A DNA stretch of 64,000 nt from Heliocidaris erythrogramma (Eukaryota > Echinodermata > Echinoidea > Camarodonta > Echinometridae): assembly GCA_025617745.1 (NCBI GenBank), contig CM046861.1:16093563-16157562 (forward strand), written 5' to 3'. The position numbers and the translations under genes were made by a program. This document shows, one piece after another, positions 30,568 through 41,400 of the stretch (positions are counted from its first letter, which is position 1; each line of letters begins with the position of its first letter). Below the pieces are notes generated by a model. That model searched no databases. It worked only from the letters and a program-made list of their open reading frames with translations, and was not told where the DNA came from.

Positions 30568-31072
30568 GAGTGGAACCTCGTTGTATAGAACACTGTTATA
30601 GCAAACTCTCATTATAACAAGGTAATTGTGCCGGTCCCTTTTCTTTGTATTCTATTGGTTTTTAGACATATAACAGAATTTCCTTGGTCCCAAGAAGTTT
30701 GTTATAACCCTTTCATGACAGGATTTAAGGGCTAAATTGATCACATTTTGTTCTCCAAATTGGCAACAATAATATTTTTCTTTTAATGCTACATGGTTCT
30801 GATAAAATGTAACGTCTTTGAAAACAACATACATGGTTAGGAACTTTGACGAAAAGTTGAAAAAATTGCCAATTTCGATAAGAAACAAAAATTTTGAACC
30901 TCTCACAGTGTGTTGCCAATTTAAGGAGTTTAAAGCTTATTCTCCTTTTTAAAATTCCTTGCATCAAACGTGACATGGTCATGCAACGTAAATGGACACG
31001 GTGTGTGCAGTTAATTGAGCCAAACCGCAAAATGTGGTCATATTTCTCGAAAGGGATACAAAGGTTCCACTG
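30568..31072 (+). mobile_element. pogo-like MITE interrupted by another repeat
   Basis: Ends GAGTGGAACCTCGTTGTATA and, in reverse, CAGTGGAACCTTTG, with TA on both sides. A second repeat (about 30708-31020) is inserted inside; it matches the inverse of 58803-59219, including CCAAATTGGCAACAA and AACCTCTCA-GTGTGTTGCC. Confidence 0.65.
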
Positions 31073-31336
31073 TATAGTATAGTGACGGCAATTTTGTGTA
31101 CATAAAATGTCATCCATTTCTACCTTTCTCCACAGACAACACTTTCCCTCTGCCTCTTTCAAGATCATAATCTTTCAATATCATAATCTAGCATGCATAT
31201 TTAAAAGAAACCAAGTACTTGCATAAAGGGATAAGTTTTATCATTTTGTGAAGGAAGGAAATCACCCTTTGTTCTCCCATCAGTTGGGGGTTGTAGGACA
31301 CATATAATTGCTCTGCAGTCCGTATCCTACTCTAAC

Positions 31337-31490
31337 CGCCCTTGTAAAAAAGAACCATAGTACCCATGGTAATTTGACCAAATTAACATCAAATCATGCA
31401 AAGTACTATCAAATTACCATGATTTGATGGTAATTTGGTCAAATTACTGTCAAATTACCATGGGTACTATGGTACTTCTTTACAAGGGCG
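31337..31490. mobile_element. 154-bp foldback element
   Basis: Left arm CGCCCTTGTAAAAAAGAACC and right arm ending GGTACTTCTTTACAAGGGCG continue inward as complements through CATAGTACCCATGGTAATTT, so almost the entire element forms one hairpin. Confidence 0.8.
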
Positions 31491-34400
31491 AATTCTAAAT
31501 TTAAACACTGGACCAAACACTACCCCTGACCCTATCCCTCACCCTAAACCTAACCTAAAAGCCCAATTACATCCCTATATATTTGACAACATTAAAGCCC
31601 AGAGCAATTGTCACTGAAGCATATCCACGAGCACTGAATGAGGATCTTCATATTTTTTTCTTTATCTTTCAGATCTTTTTTTTTCTTGCCATTGATAAAA
31701 GCAATTTATTTTCAGGCTATAATTGCCTGTAGTATTGTAAATGTTATTTCTATTGTATAGATTTGTACAAGTCTAATAGTAAACATGCTGTAGTCTTTCT
31801 GATTTTCTGTGCCGTTTATAAAAGCAATTTATTTTCAGGCTATGATTGACATGTAGTATTGTAAATTTTATTTCTATTGTATAGATCTGTATAAGTCTAT
31901 ATAATATAGGTTTTCCGGCCCAATTTTGTCAAAATTGCATCCGATTTAACAATGCGATCATTCAATTTCGGGCGAATTTGAATGATCACCGAGATCAACA
32001 TTCAAAAAGCTAACTAGTTCATTCGATTTAATTTCATTAGCATGCGATTTCATAATTTTCTCACATAAACGTGTAAAAAGCGCGTTCAAATTAAAAATGT
32101 ACGTGAAATGCAAATTCGCACCAGCACCACCCTGATGAACGTTAAAGGCCAAGTCCACCCTAACAAAAAGTTGATTTGAATAGATATTTTATTATGTGAA
32201 ATATAGAATATTTTAATTTCTGCAGATTTCACAATTAGGAAGCTCTCATTGAATTGTGTATAGGTTGCAACAATGGCAATTACACATGTTCAGCGAGGAA
32301 TCAAACCTTGTTTCACATTATAACAAGGAAAAATTAAAATATTTCGTATTTCATGTAATAAAATACAAAAGAAATAGTGAGTGGGTGACGTCACTGGTTC
32401 CCTCATTTGCATACTGAGCAGGATGTACATATAACTGTTTTACGAAATTAAGCGAAACTTTAAAATACCATAACTTTCTTATTTTACATCCTATTTTGAT
32501 GAAATTTTCAGTGTTATGCTTCAAAATCAATCTTTCTTCAGTGGGTTAGGAACATCCAATGCTAATAAGTTATATATCATTTTAAAGCTGAAGATCTGCT
32601 CTTTTAGTAATCAGACCTGAACTAAAAATTCATATCCGATTTTTTTGTTGGTTTTGTGGTGCCTGGTCACTGGTAACGAATTGTGTTACATACTTTAAGT
32701 TGTGCTTAAATGTCTGGATGTTTTGTTTCAAGATCCCTAGGTTATAATTGCTCTGGTAGCAACTAAGGATTTAAAGGCTTTGTCAAGGAAGACAAGGTAC
32801 ATGTATGAAGTACAACTGTGAGACGGGATATTTCTTTGAACGTGATTTTATTTATATATATAAAAAATTTCTGCTTTACTTTGATTTTATTTGTATCACT
32901 GCGGCAAAGCACATGTCTATTAAAAACGTGCTGAACAGAACTCTTCATTTTGTAGTAATTCAAAAGTGTTTCAATCCAACTTCTGTAAAACTGCTGCATG
33001 TACTTCACTGGTTGAAACTTCATGTCACAGAATAATTTAACCATAACAACGAACTTTATAATTTGCAAAAGTTTACTTGCCATAGATGATTACGATTCAA
33101 GAAAGTTCCATGCAACATAAAATTTTCTGTTATTTATAAATTGAATTAACAATTGTTATTTCATTCACAACTCAAATGAATTCCACTATACGTAAATCAG
33201 TTTAATACAGTAAAATATGGACCAACTTTACACATACAAAAATCAGGAAAAAGCTACCCCGCTATGATGTGCCAACTTTCAAGAAATGGTATGGCTTTAA
33301 TCTTTATGATCTCAACAGTTTCACAAAGCAATACAAGTACACGCACCAGCGCAAGCACGAGTAACAACGATGGGGTGCCAGCCTAGTATACTAGACAATG
33401 GACGAGATTGCAAATATTAACTCTGGACTGCAAAATTCACATAATGAGGTAATAAAAAGTTGCTGTTGCAACTGAGCTATAAAGGCATGAATTCCAAGTT
33501 GTTAAAAAATTTCAAGTCCCAAAAATGTTGAAACTAATTTTTGTTTCTTTCGTGAATGTCTTAAAATGTTAAAAATCACACAACATCCTGACAGATAATC
33601 GACATACACTCTTAAAATCTCATTTCGTATTTTTACATGTGTGCATGTCACATGAGAGGGCGTGAGGTACATTTGAAGAATTTCAATTTGCAGACTCCTT
33701 GCATAACCACTACAAATGTATAGTAAGCATTCAAAGAACAGAGATATGTTCGGCAGCTGCAGTCCACGAAAACTTAAACTTAGCAACATTATACAAATAC
33801 TCTGCCCTTCTATTATCTAGTATAATAACTGCATCTAACAACTTTCCATATATAATCAAACTGTAGTGTAAAGCATTACAAGAATGAATACAGCTTCCTT
33901 TCAAAATACATGTATCATGAAACACATATGGATACGCATATGGATTCCCACAAGGATGCATGCTGGGCACTGTAGCTTTCACTACTAGGGTAGATAGTCT
34001 ATATCAATGTAAGCATCTCACTCAATTCCATAATAGTCTATGTACATGTTTCTTTGGCCTGTGTACACGCAATTCATCTTTGATTTTTAGTTGGTTCACT
34101 GAAATATATATGTATATATAAATTCCAGCAAAAAGCCAACATAAAGCACTTAGGCCAATTTGTAATATATTATGTATCTGGTACTCTAAATACTGTATGA
34201 ATATCCACCCACTGCTTTCCATAATCCCTTGATATATATCTGATATTTAAGGTACAGGTAGTAGCAAGCTTATGCAAATTATTACCATTTGAAATGAAAC
34301 TTAATTGAAATCTTCTACCCTAAATAAGAAGCTGATAGCATTAGAGAAGATTTACGGTCAAGGGTCTTCTAAAACTTTTCGAAAATGAAAATCTCATGGT

Positions 34401-36303
34401 GGTACATGTACTCTCAGTCAATAAAAACACAGTCAAGTACACATACCAGGTAGGCACCTGGTGTGTAGCTGACCTAAAATAAGATCTTTCTCATGCACAT
34501 GTCTCGCTACAACTCGGTTGCACAGGGATCACAGCCTCCTCCGTGTCTTCGAAATGTGTTCAGTTGAGCGGGACAGTTTGTGCTCTAACTCTTCCAATCT
34601 TAAATTTTTGTAAGAAATATTTCACTCTTGGTTAAGTCATTGCTGTCCAGAGATTTGAGACCAATGTTATCTCATTACATTTCAAATGTCCAAAAGCGCC
34701 CTTCACTTATTACATGTACCAGTTCTGGAGGGAAATTACTCCACACAAAAACATAAGATTAAAAGTGATTGTAATCAATGTTATTGTAATATCATTCATT
34801 AAAAAATAAGAATAATCACAACTAAAAATGGAATGATAAATGGAGTGATAAATCTAAAGCATAAAATCATTTTCAATCACTGGACTAATCATAGCTTGTA
34901 TTCTCAGTTGATGCAATTTCATTGTCATCAATCAAATACTAAGATATGTTTGTATGAAATCATAACATTTTAATACATGATATGGGGACACCATATGCAT
35001 TAACTCTAAAATACTGAATTGTTTACATTAATTTTCTGAAAAGTCAATTCCACATAATGATGTAAAAGTATGCAAAAAGAATGGCGATCTAAGAAAGCAC
35101 TTAATATGAACAAAAATTGTACTGTTTCTCATGTTAACATTGTGTATTTCCAGACACATGTGTTCTGATAGTACAGAAAACAATGCAAACACTCAATCCT
35201 TAATAAGAAAAATAAAATACTTTTTAAAGGATAATACTTCAATTTGCTAGAAATTTAACACAGGTGTTTTGATAGTTTAAATACATCTAGCTTAATTACC
35301 ACATCCATTACAAGTCACACACGTGCCATTCCACTTCATCCAATGTAATAAAATTATTAAAAGGGAACATTTTCATCTTAAAAAATACCAGAGATATAAT
35401 AACAAGAAAAGTAAAAGCATACACAAACGAGTAATGAAAATCATTAAAATACTATTTAAAACTTTGATAAATCTGATTAAAAATAAGCAAACAATCTATA
35501 GAAAGGAAAACTGATACCAAAATACACTTACAAATTCATTCAGTGCTTGAAGTCCTATACAACAAAATTGAAAATGCCGCTTTGGAAAATGAAACTAAAA
35601 TAGGTAAAAAAGATATACGTGATATACTCCATGTTGAACATAGTACAAAGATCAAAAGCATAATGTAGGAGAGGTGAAACAGATGGGCTAATTTTGCATC
35701 AAATTTCCTCATACCTGCCACTTCAAAAACCCATGAAAAGGTGCAAGCTTCCAGTAAATATTAAATGCCTGATTGACAGAATACTTGTTTCATGTCCAAC
35801 AACTATTTCACTCAACCACCAGTTAAAAATTTTCCAAGCATTCTGATCAAAATGGGTACATGGAGTTACCATTCAGACATTATCCCCTACCATGCTATGG
35901 GCGGCAAATCCCGCCCAAATATTGGAGTGTTGAATATTTCATTTAGGCTCAGAATGGCTTGAAAATTCTTCCTCATACAGAAACCTGTGCCTTCAATATA
36001 ATGTTTATTTCTATGCAATATATCTTTGTCCAGTTTGCTCAAGAAAAAAACTCACTGGAAGTTAATATTCAACTAATGAAAGTTTATTTTTGACAATTGC
36101 TCAAAAATGTGGTAGCATGGAAGGGATTAATACACTATTCTGACATGATCAGCATTCAAAATGATGAGAATAAAGGGTTCTCATGTGACAGCATCATCTA
36201 TCCAGAAGCCATTACCCAGTACGGGCTGGCAAGCAAAGCCTTACACAAGTGAGAAGGGAAAAAAAAGCTGCATGCATGCAACAAAGACCCCTCTGCATAA
36301 TCA

Positions 36304-36442
36304 GGGGAGCGATTCATCAAGTGTCTTGTCAGTGATTTTTACTGACAAATTTGCTCTCAGCCAATCAGATGCAAGGATTTCAGTAGCCTATAACAGTCAT
36401 TGCAACTTGTCAATGATGACAAGTTTTATGTAACAGGGCCCT
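36304..36442 (-). mobile_element. Palindromic MITE family, copy 5
   Basis: Contains TCATCAAGTGTCTTGTCAGT, CAGCCAATCAGATGCAAGGA and a CAAGTTTTATGTAACAGGGCC end, in reverse orientation relative to copy 2. Confidence 0.78.
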
Positions 36443-36524
36443 GTTTGTTATAGGACCATTCCAAGGTATGTCCCATGGTCGGTAACGTATGGGACAGAAC
36501 AGCTTGGACTTGCCCTACAAGATA

Positions 36525-36702
36525 CAGTGGAAGCTCACTATGACAAGGACCTTGGGACCATGAAAATTACCTTGTTATATCAGGAATCTTCTCATATCAG
36601 GGTAAAAAAACAAAAAGAATATAAAGACCTCGGACCAGGAGAATTACCTTGTTATATGAGGAATATTGTTATATCAGAGCTCTTTATAGTGAGTTTCCAT
36701 GG
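36525..36702 (+). mobile_element. pogo-like MITE with internal duplication
   Basis: TA-flanked; starts CAGTGGAAGCTCACTATGAC, and its other end in reverse starts CCATGGAAACTCACTATAAA. The block GACC...ATTACCTTGTTATAT occurs twice inside. Confidence 0.68.
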
Positions 36703-36899
36703 TACACAATATGAAGTGCACTGTGTTAAAGCTATTTCATTTTTCCGGTTGCTAACGGTTTTGCGTCATCAGTAAGAACCCTCTTTAACAATATGTTTTT
36801 CTTGTAAAGCATTCACGTCTGTCGTACTTTGACACTCATTACACTTCAACGTTATCGCCCCGATTACACAAGAGCAGTCAAAAATCTAGCGCTCTAGCA

Positions 36900-37046
36900 T
36901 ATGAGGTATTCATTTAGACCTGGATGTATGTAGAGTGTGAATAGAGAGATTAATGCCCTGCCAAAGAACGTAAGTGCCAAGCTGGGTTTCGAACCCTCAA
37001 CCTCTTGATTGAAAGTCAAGTGAATGAACCAGTATACCATGACACC
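36900..37046 (-). repeat. tRNA-derived SINE or tRNA-Glu-like pseudogene
   Basis: On the minus strand it reads GGTGTCATGGTATACTGG, an anticodon arm CTTGA-CTTTCAA-TCAAG (TTC, Glu-type), then GGTTCGAAACCC (B box) and TTGGCACTT, which can pair with the 5' end. The T arm is imperfect and a shared non-tRNA extension (GGCAGGGCATTAAT) follows. A relative lies at 56020-56126. Confidence 0.6.
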
Positions 37047-37669
37047 TTTACTGATACATTATGCTCCTCACAATAACAACCCACGATAACGTTCTACTAA
37101 ATTTATCTGAGTATTTCTTAAAATTCTTACTATAAATACAAGCATCATCTTAATCATTCTCAATAGATAAATTACACAATAATCCAATCACCCTGTCCGA
37201 AAGCTTCTTTCTTTGCATTCATCATAAACTTTAATGACTATCATATCCATTTCATTTAATACAAAAAGCAGTGAAACAAATTCTCCAAAAAATGGTTCTA
37301 CATGTACATCCCATTGGCAGAATTCTTCACCTCTTTCTCTTTTTAAATAAATTTTCAAATATTCAATTATTGTTTCGTTCATACACGGGACAAGAATTTG
37401 CACAATTACCGTTTCAATTTCATTTGATTTCCCAGAAATAAACACAATGGCTCATATTCATAAAGGTGGACTAAAATTAAATCTGGTTTAACTTAGTTCA
37501 TGGATTTATAGGGTGATAAGTGTCAAGCTCTCTATTTTGTAAAAAAAAATTTACTGTAATTCTGCATTCATTCTAAAACGAGAAATTGATTTCATGTTGA
37601 CATGATTTCTATTTGTTTACTAAGTTAAAGACCTAATGTCATTCATAAGGGATGGTGAGGTTGACACCT

Positions 37670-37808
37670 GGGGGACGTTTCATCAAGTGTCTTGTCAGTG
37701 ATTTTTACCGACAAATTTACTCTCAGCCAATCAGATGCAAGGATTTCAGTAGCTTATAACAGTAGCTTATAACTTGTCATTGATGACAAGTTTTATGAAA
37801 CAGTGCCC
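37670..37808 (-). mobile_element. Palindromic MITE family, copy 6
   Basis: GGGGACGTTTCATCAAGTGT through GCCAATCAGATGC to CAAGTTTTATGAAACAGTGC, with a short internal duplication of AGTAGCTTATAAC. Confidence 0.8.
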
Positions 37809-37846
37809 TGGAGTTCCATAAATCAGTGGACTCTATCTGCCTACCT

Positions 37847-37984
37847 GGGCCCTGTTTAATAAAACTTGTCATCAATGACAATTTGCAATAACTGTTATAA
37901 GCTATTGAAATCCTTGCATCTGATTGGCTGAGAGCAAATTTGTGAGTAAAAATCACTGACAAGACACTTGATGAAACGCCCCCC
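37847..37984 (+). mobile_element. Palindromic MITE family, copy 7 (inverted relative to copy 6)
   Basis: GGGCCCTGTTTAATAAAACT through GCATCTGATTGGCTGAGAGC to TTGATGAAACGCCCCC. With copy 6, 38 bp away, it makes a facing pair just downstream of the POR stop codon, within or near the 3' UTR. Confidence 0.8.
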
Positions 37985-38255
37985 TGGAGTAAAGTTACAC
38001 ATGAAAGGCTTGTTTAAATATGCCAAACCATGAACGAAGTGTAAGATGCTTCACATTTCTGTAGCTTCTAGATAAGTGAATATTCCTTGGACGGCTGTTG
38101 CACGCAACTGCCATTCATGTACAAAAAAAAATCGCGGTTTACCACAGCATATGTGAACAGGTCTTAAGAATACCAGCCATTAAATCCAAAGCTAGGTAAA
38201 GGGATACAAAATATTTAGTGCGATGAAAGTAGATTTGGAGATGGAGGAATAAGGA

Positions 38256-38400
38256 TTAGCTCCAGACATCACAGGCATAGCGTCCCTTTGACTGCATCTT
38301 CTTGATGTAATCTTCGGCCTCTGTCTGGGTCTTGCCTCCCTCAAGGCAGATAATCTCACGGATGGTGCGCTGGACGTCCGGTGCCATGTAACGCGCATCT
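38256..38400 (-). CDS. POR: POR terminal coding exon
   Basis: It encodes DARYMAPDVQRTIREIICLE then YIKKMQSKGRYACDVWS and the stop at 38258-38256. The penultimate Trp that shields the FAD ring and gates NADPH is present. Confidence 0.96.
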
Positions 38401-41400
38401 CTGCAAACAAACAAACGGACATATTGAAATCATAATAGGCTGTTAAGTGGGCAACCAGGCAGAAAACACCACGGAATCATGTTAATCGGAAGTCCTCGTG
38501 CATAGGAGGGCAAGTTCTGTCTCTTGAGTAACAGACTACTGTAAACACCGTTATTTTCGCATGATTAAATTTTCGCGCTGAGCGACCCAAATACATATTC
38601 ATGGGTTCTTGAATTTGCGCTGCACAATTACTCACTCGCAAAAATGCGGCTCCATTTATTGTTCCATGCACACACGGTCCATTCAAATGCATACTACACA
38701 CACGCACTTTAAAATGAATTGGATTCAAACACGTATTAATCAGACGAAGCGCGCAATGCAGCGCCCATTCAAAACAATCATAAGAAAACGTGCTGATATT
38801 TTCACGTGTTCTAGAATTCGCGCCCGCCGAAAATAGTGCGAAATCTGCGAAAAAATTAATGTACCGCGAATATTTCTGCATTTGCAGTACATCAAAGATG
38901 TTTATATACATGATGAGGGTATTACCTTGATAGCCCTACTATTGCTTGGATCAGACCAAATATCAAGAGAAGTGGTACTTTTGATATAAATTATGTACAT
39001 TATTCCATGATACTTGGCAACTTATGGGATGCAGAGGTGACAGAGTTGTCAAATACCAGGTGAGCCATGCCCTGTGCATGCGAAGTCAGCAATCAACCAG
39101 GAAGGGTGTGAACACTTTTCGCGAATGGCACCAATCAAGAGCCAAGAAGTAGACAATCTTGATGAACAGAAATAAGGATGAACAAATGCTACACCATACT
39201 GATGTTCTGCCACGTTTTGTCATCAAAAAAGTTTGATGGTTACTCACCCACAGACGTAGATATGACTGCCCTTCTCCAGCATACTCCAGATCTGTTTCTG
39301 GCACTTCTTCATCAAGTGCTGTACATAGAGCTTCTCCTCTGTCTCCCTGGAGAAAGCCACATGGAGGTCTGTCAGGGTGCCATTCTTCAAGTAATCTGCC
39401 AGTTCGTCCCGGTAGATGTAGTCTTCGTTGCTCTTACGGCAGCCAAAGAACAGGATGCTGTCACCGACCTTCTTGGCTGGAGTAAAAAAAGTGGGTGGAG
39501 TTAGAAGAGAGAAGTCAGTAAAAGAAGAGTTATAAGAGTCAGTAAAACAAAAGTATTTTTACACTTCTTCAGAGTTTGTAGCTACATTCTTGAGGCAAAG
39601 TTCTCCCAGATTCAATGAAAAAAATCTCTCAATATAAATTCACTGATGATAACTGTGTAAGAGTAATCATCCTGCCACTCTGCATGATAGCAAAACTTGA
39701 TAAGCTTGAAGAAGAATTGTAGATAAATAGAAAAGAATGAAAAGAGAATGTATACATGACTATGAAATGGTGGTCTCAAAACTCAGTCCAACCCTTCTTC
39801 TTATTCTACAGCCGACCGTATTTCACAGTGATCCAAGTTAGGAAAGAATTGGAACCATTAGATATGAAAATCAGACAAAGTTTTCCTGACTGAGAATCTT
39901 GATAATGATAGAATAACACCATAATCGCCAGGACTTTACGACCTTCCAGTCACTAGGGTTCACAGCGATTTTTTTTTGCCTTTTCTCCATCTGAGAGGGC
40001 TACAATACCCTGCAATGTTGATTTTACTATTCCCATGGCTATTAGGAACCTCAATCAGGAAGATTTCACAGGTTCAAGTTTTATATATCTACACTGAAAT
40101 TTCTTCTGAAACATGATCGCAGACAGATCATACGGTGTGTAGAGGACTTATTAATTACAAAGCAGAAACAGCTTGGATAATAAGGAGTACTAAATAACTA
40201 GATGAATATTCGACCGCGCGCGGTCGGAATTTATGCCTCCGCCATCACCAGATTGGAAATGTATGACATACATGTACACTCTAAAAAGGATTGGTCCAAC
40301 AAAATGACAAATCTTTTCACTTAAAATGCACAGGAGACAGAAAAATTTATTTCATTTCATTTTCATATAAAATAAATTGACCTCTGTGACCTCTGACCTT
40401 TGACCTACTTACCCCAAAATCTAATCAGTTCATCTTTCTATGGGTATGCATACTGGTACCAAGTTTGAAGTTCTCACCTCAGATAGTTCTTGAGATATCG
40501 CGGTAACGGTGCTAAAAACCACTAATTCCATGTAATTTGATGTAAATTGACCTCTGTGACCTTTGAACTTTGACCTTCCTACCCCAAAATCTAATCAGTT
40601 CCTCTTTCTATGGGGAAACATACTGGTACCAAGTTTGAAGTTCTTACCTCAAACAGTTCTTCAGAAATCGTGGTAACGGTGCTAAAAACCAAGAATTTCA
40701 TGTAATTTCATGTTATTTCATGTAAATTGACCTCTGTGACCTCTGACCTTTGACCTCCTTACCCCAAAATCTAATCAGTTCATCTTTCTATGGGGATACA
40801 TACTGGTACCAAGTTTGAAGTTCTCACCTCAAACAGTTCTTGAAATACTGCGGTAACGGTGCTAAAAACCAGTAATTTCATGTAATTTCATGTAAATTGA
40901 CCTCTGTGACCTCTGACCTTTGACCTACTTACCCCAAAATCTAATCAGTTCATCTTCGTATGGGGATACATACTAGTACCAAGTTTGAGGTTCCTACCTC
41001 AAATGATTCTTCAGATATTGCGGTAACGAGGAGTGGGACGGACGGACGCACGCACGCACGGACAACCCAAAAACATAATGCCTCCGGCACCCACCTTCGG
41101 TGGGCGGAGGCATAAAAATAGAACTGAAGAGCTGTGTCAGACTTTTTTTTTCTTGAAACTCACTCTCGTCCTTCTTGTAGAAGTCCCTCTCTTGGATGAA
41201 GCCTCTGAATGGAGCCAGACCGGTACCAGGTCCAACCATGATGACTGGAGTAGTGGTCTTGAAGGGTAGCCTGAACTGAGATTTGCGCACATAGATAGGT
41301 ACCCTGTGGGTGTTCTCAGGTCCGTTGGGAATCTTGTCCTTGAGCCAGTTGGTGGCGACGCCCTTCCCTATCCTACCGGTGGGCGTGGTGTAGCGGATCA

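Larger units (their letters stand above)
27212..38255. other. Convergent intergenic region between the unknown gene and POR
   Basis: This 11 kb should contain the 3' UTRs of both genes. It holds the tandem-core element at 27285, MITEs at 30122, 30568, 31337, 36304, 36525, 37670 and 37847, and a tRNA-like SINE at 36900. No supported coding exon was found; ORFs such as those at 28880-29180 and 37188-37445 look random. About 33100-35870 is plain AT-rich sequence in which I see nothing. Confidence 0.6.

Noticed and set aside
32141-32690. Possible TTAA-type MITE starting TTAAAGGCCAAGTCCACCC, with a relative at 61480
   Set aside because: The left end looks like a MITE terminus, but I could not find a matching right end by eye, so boundaries cannot be supported.
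37188-37445. 85-codon minus-strand ORF between the unknown gene and POR
   Set aside because: No recognisable domain, no splice sites in phase and no repeat elsewhere; composition is like the surrounding AT-rich DNA.
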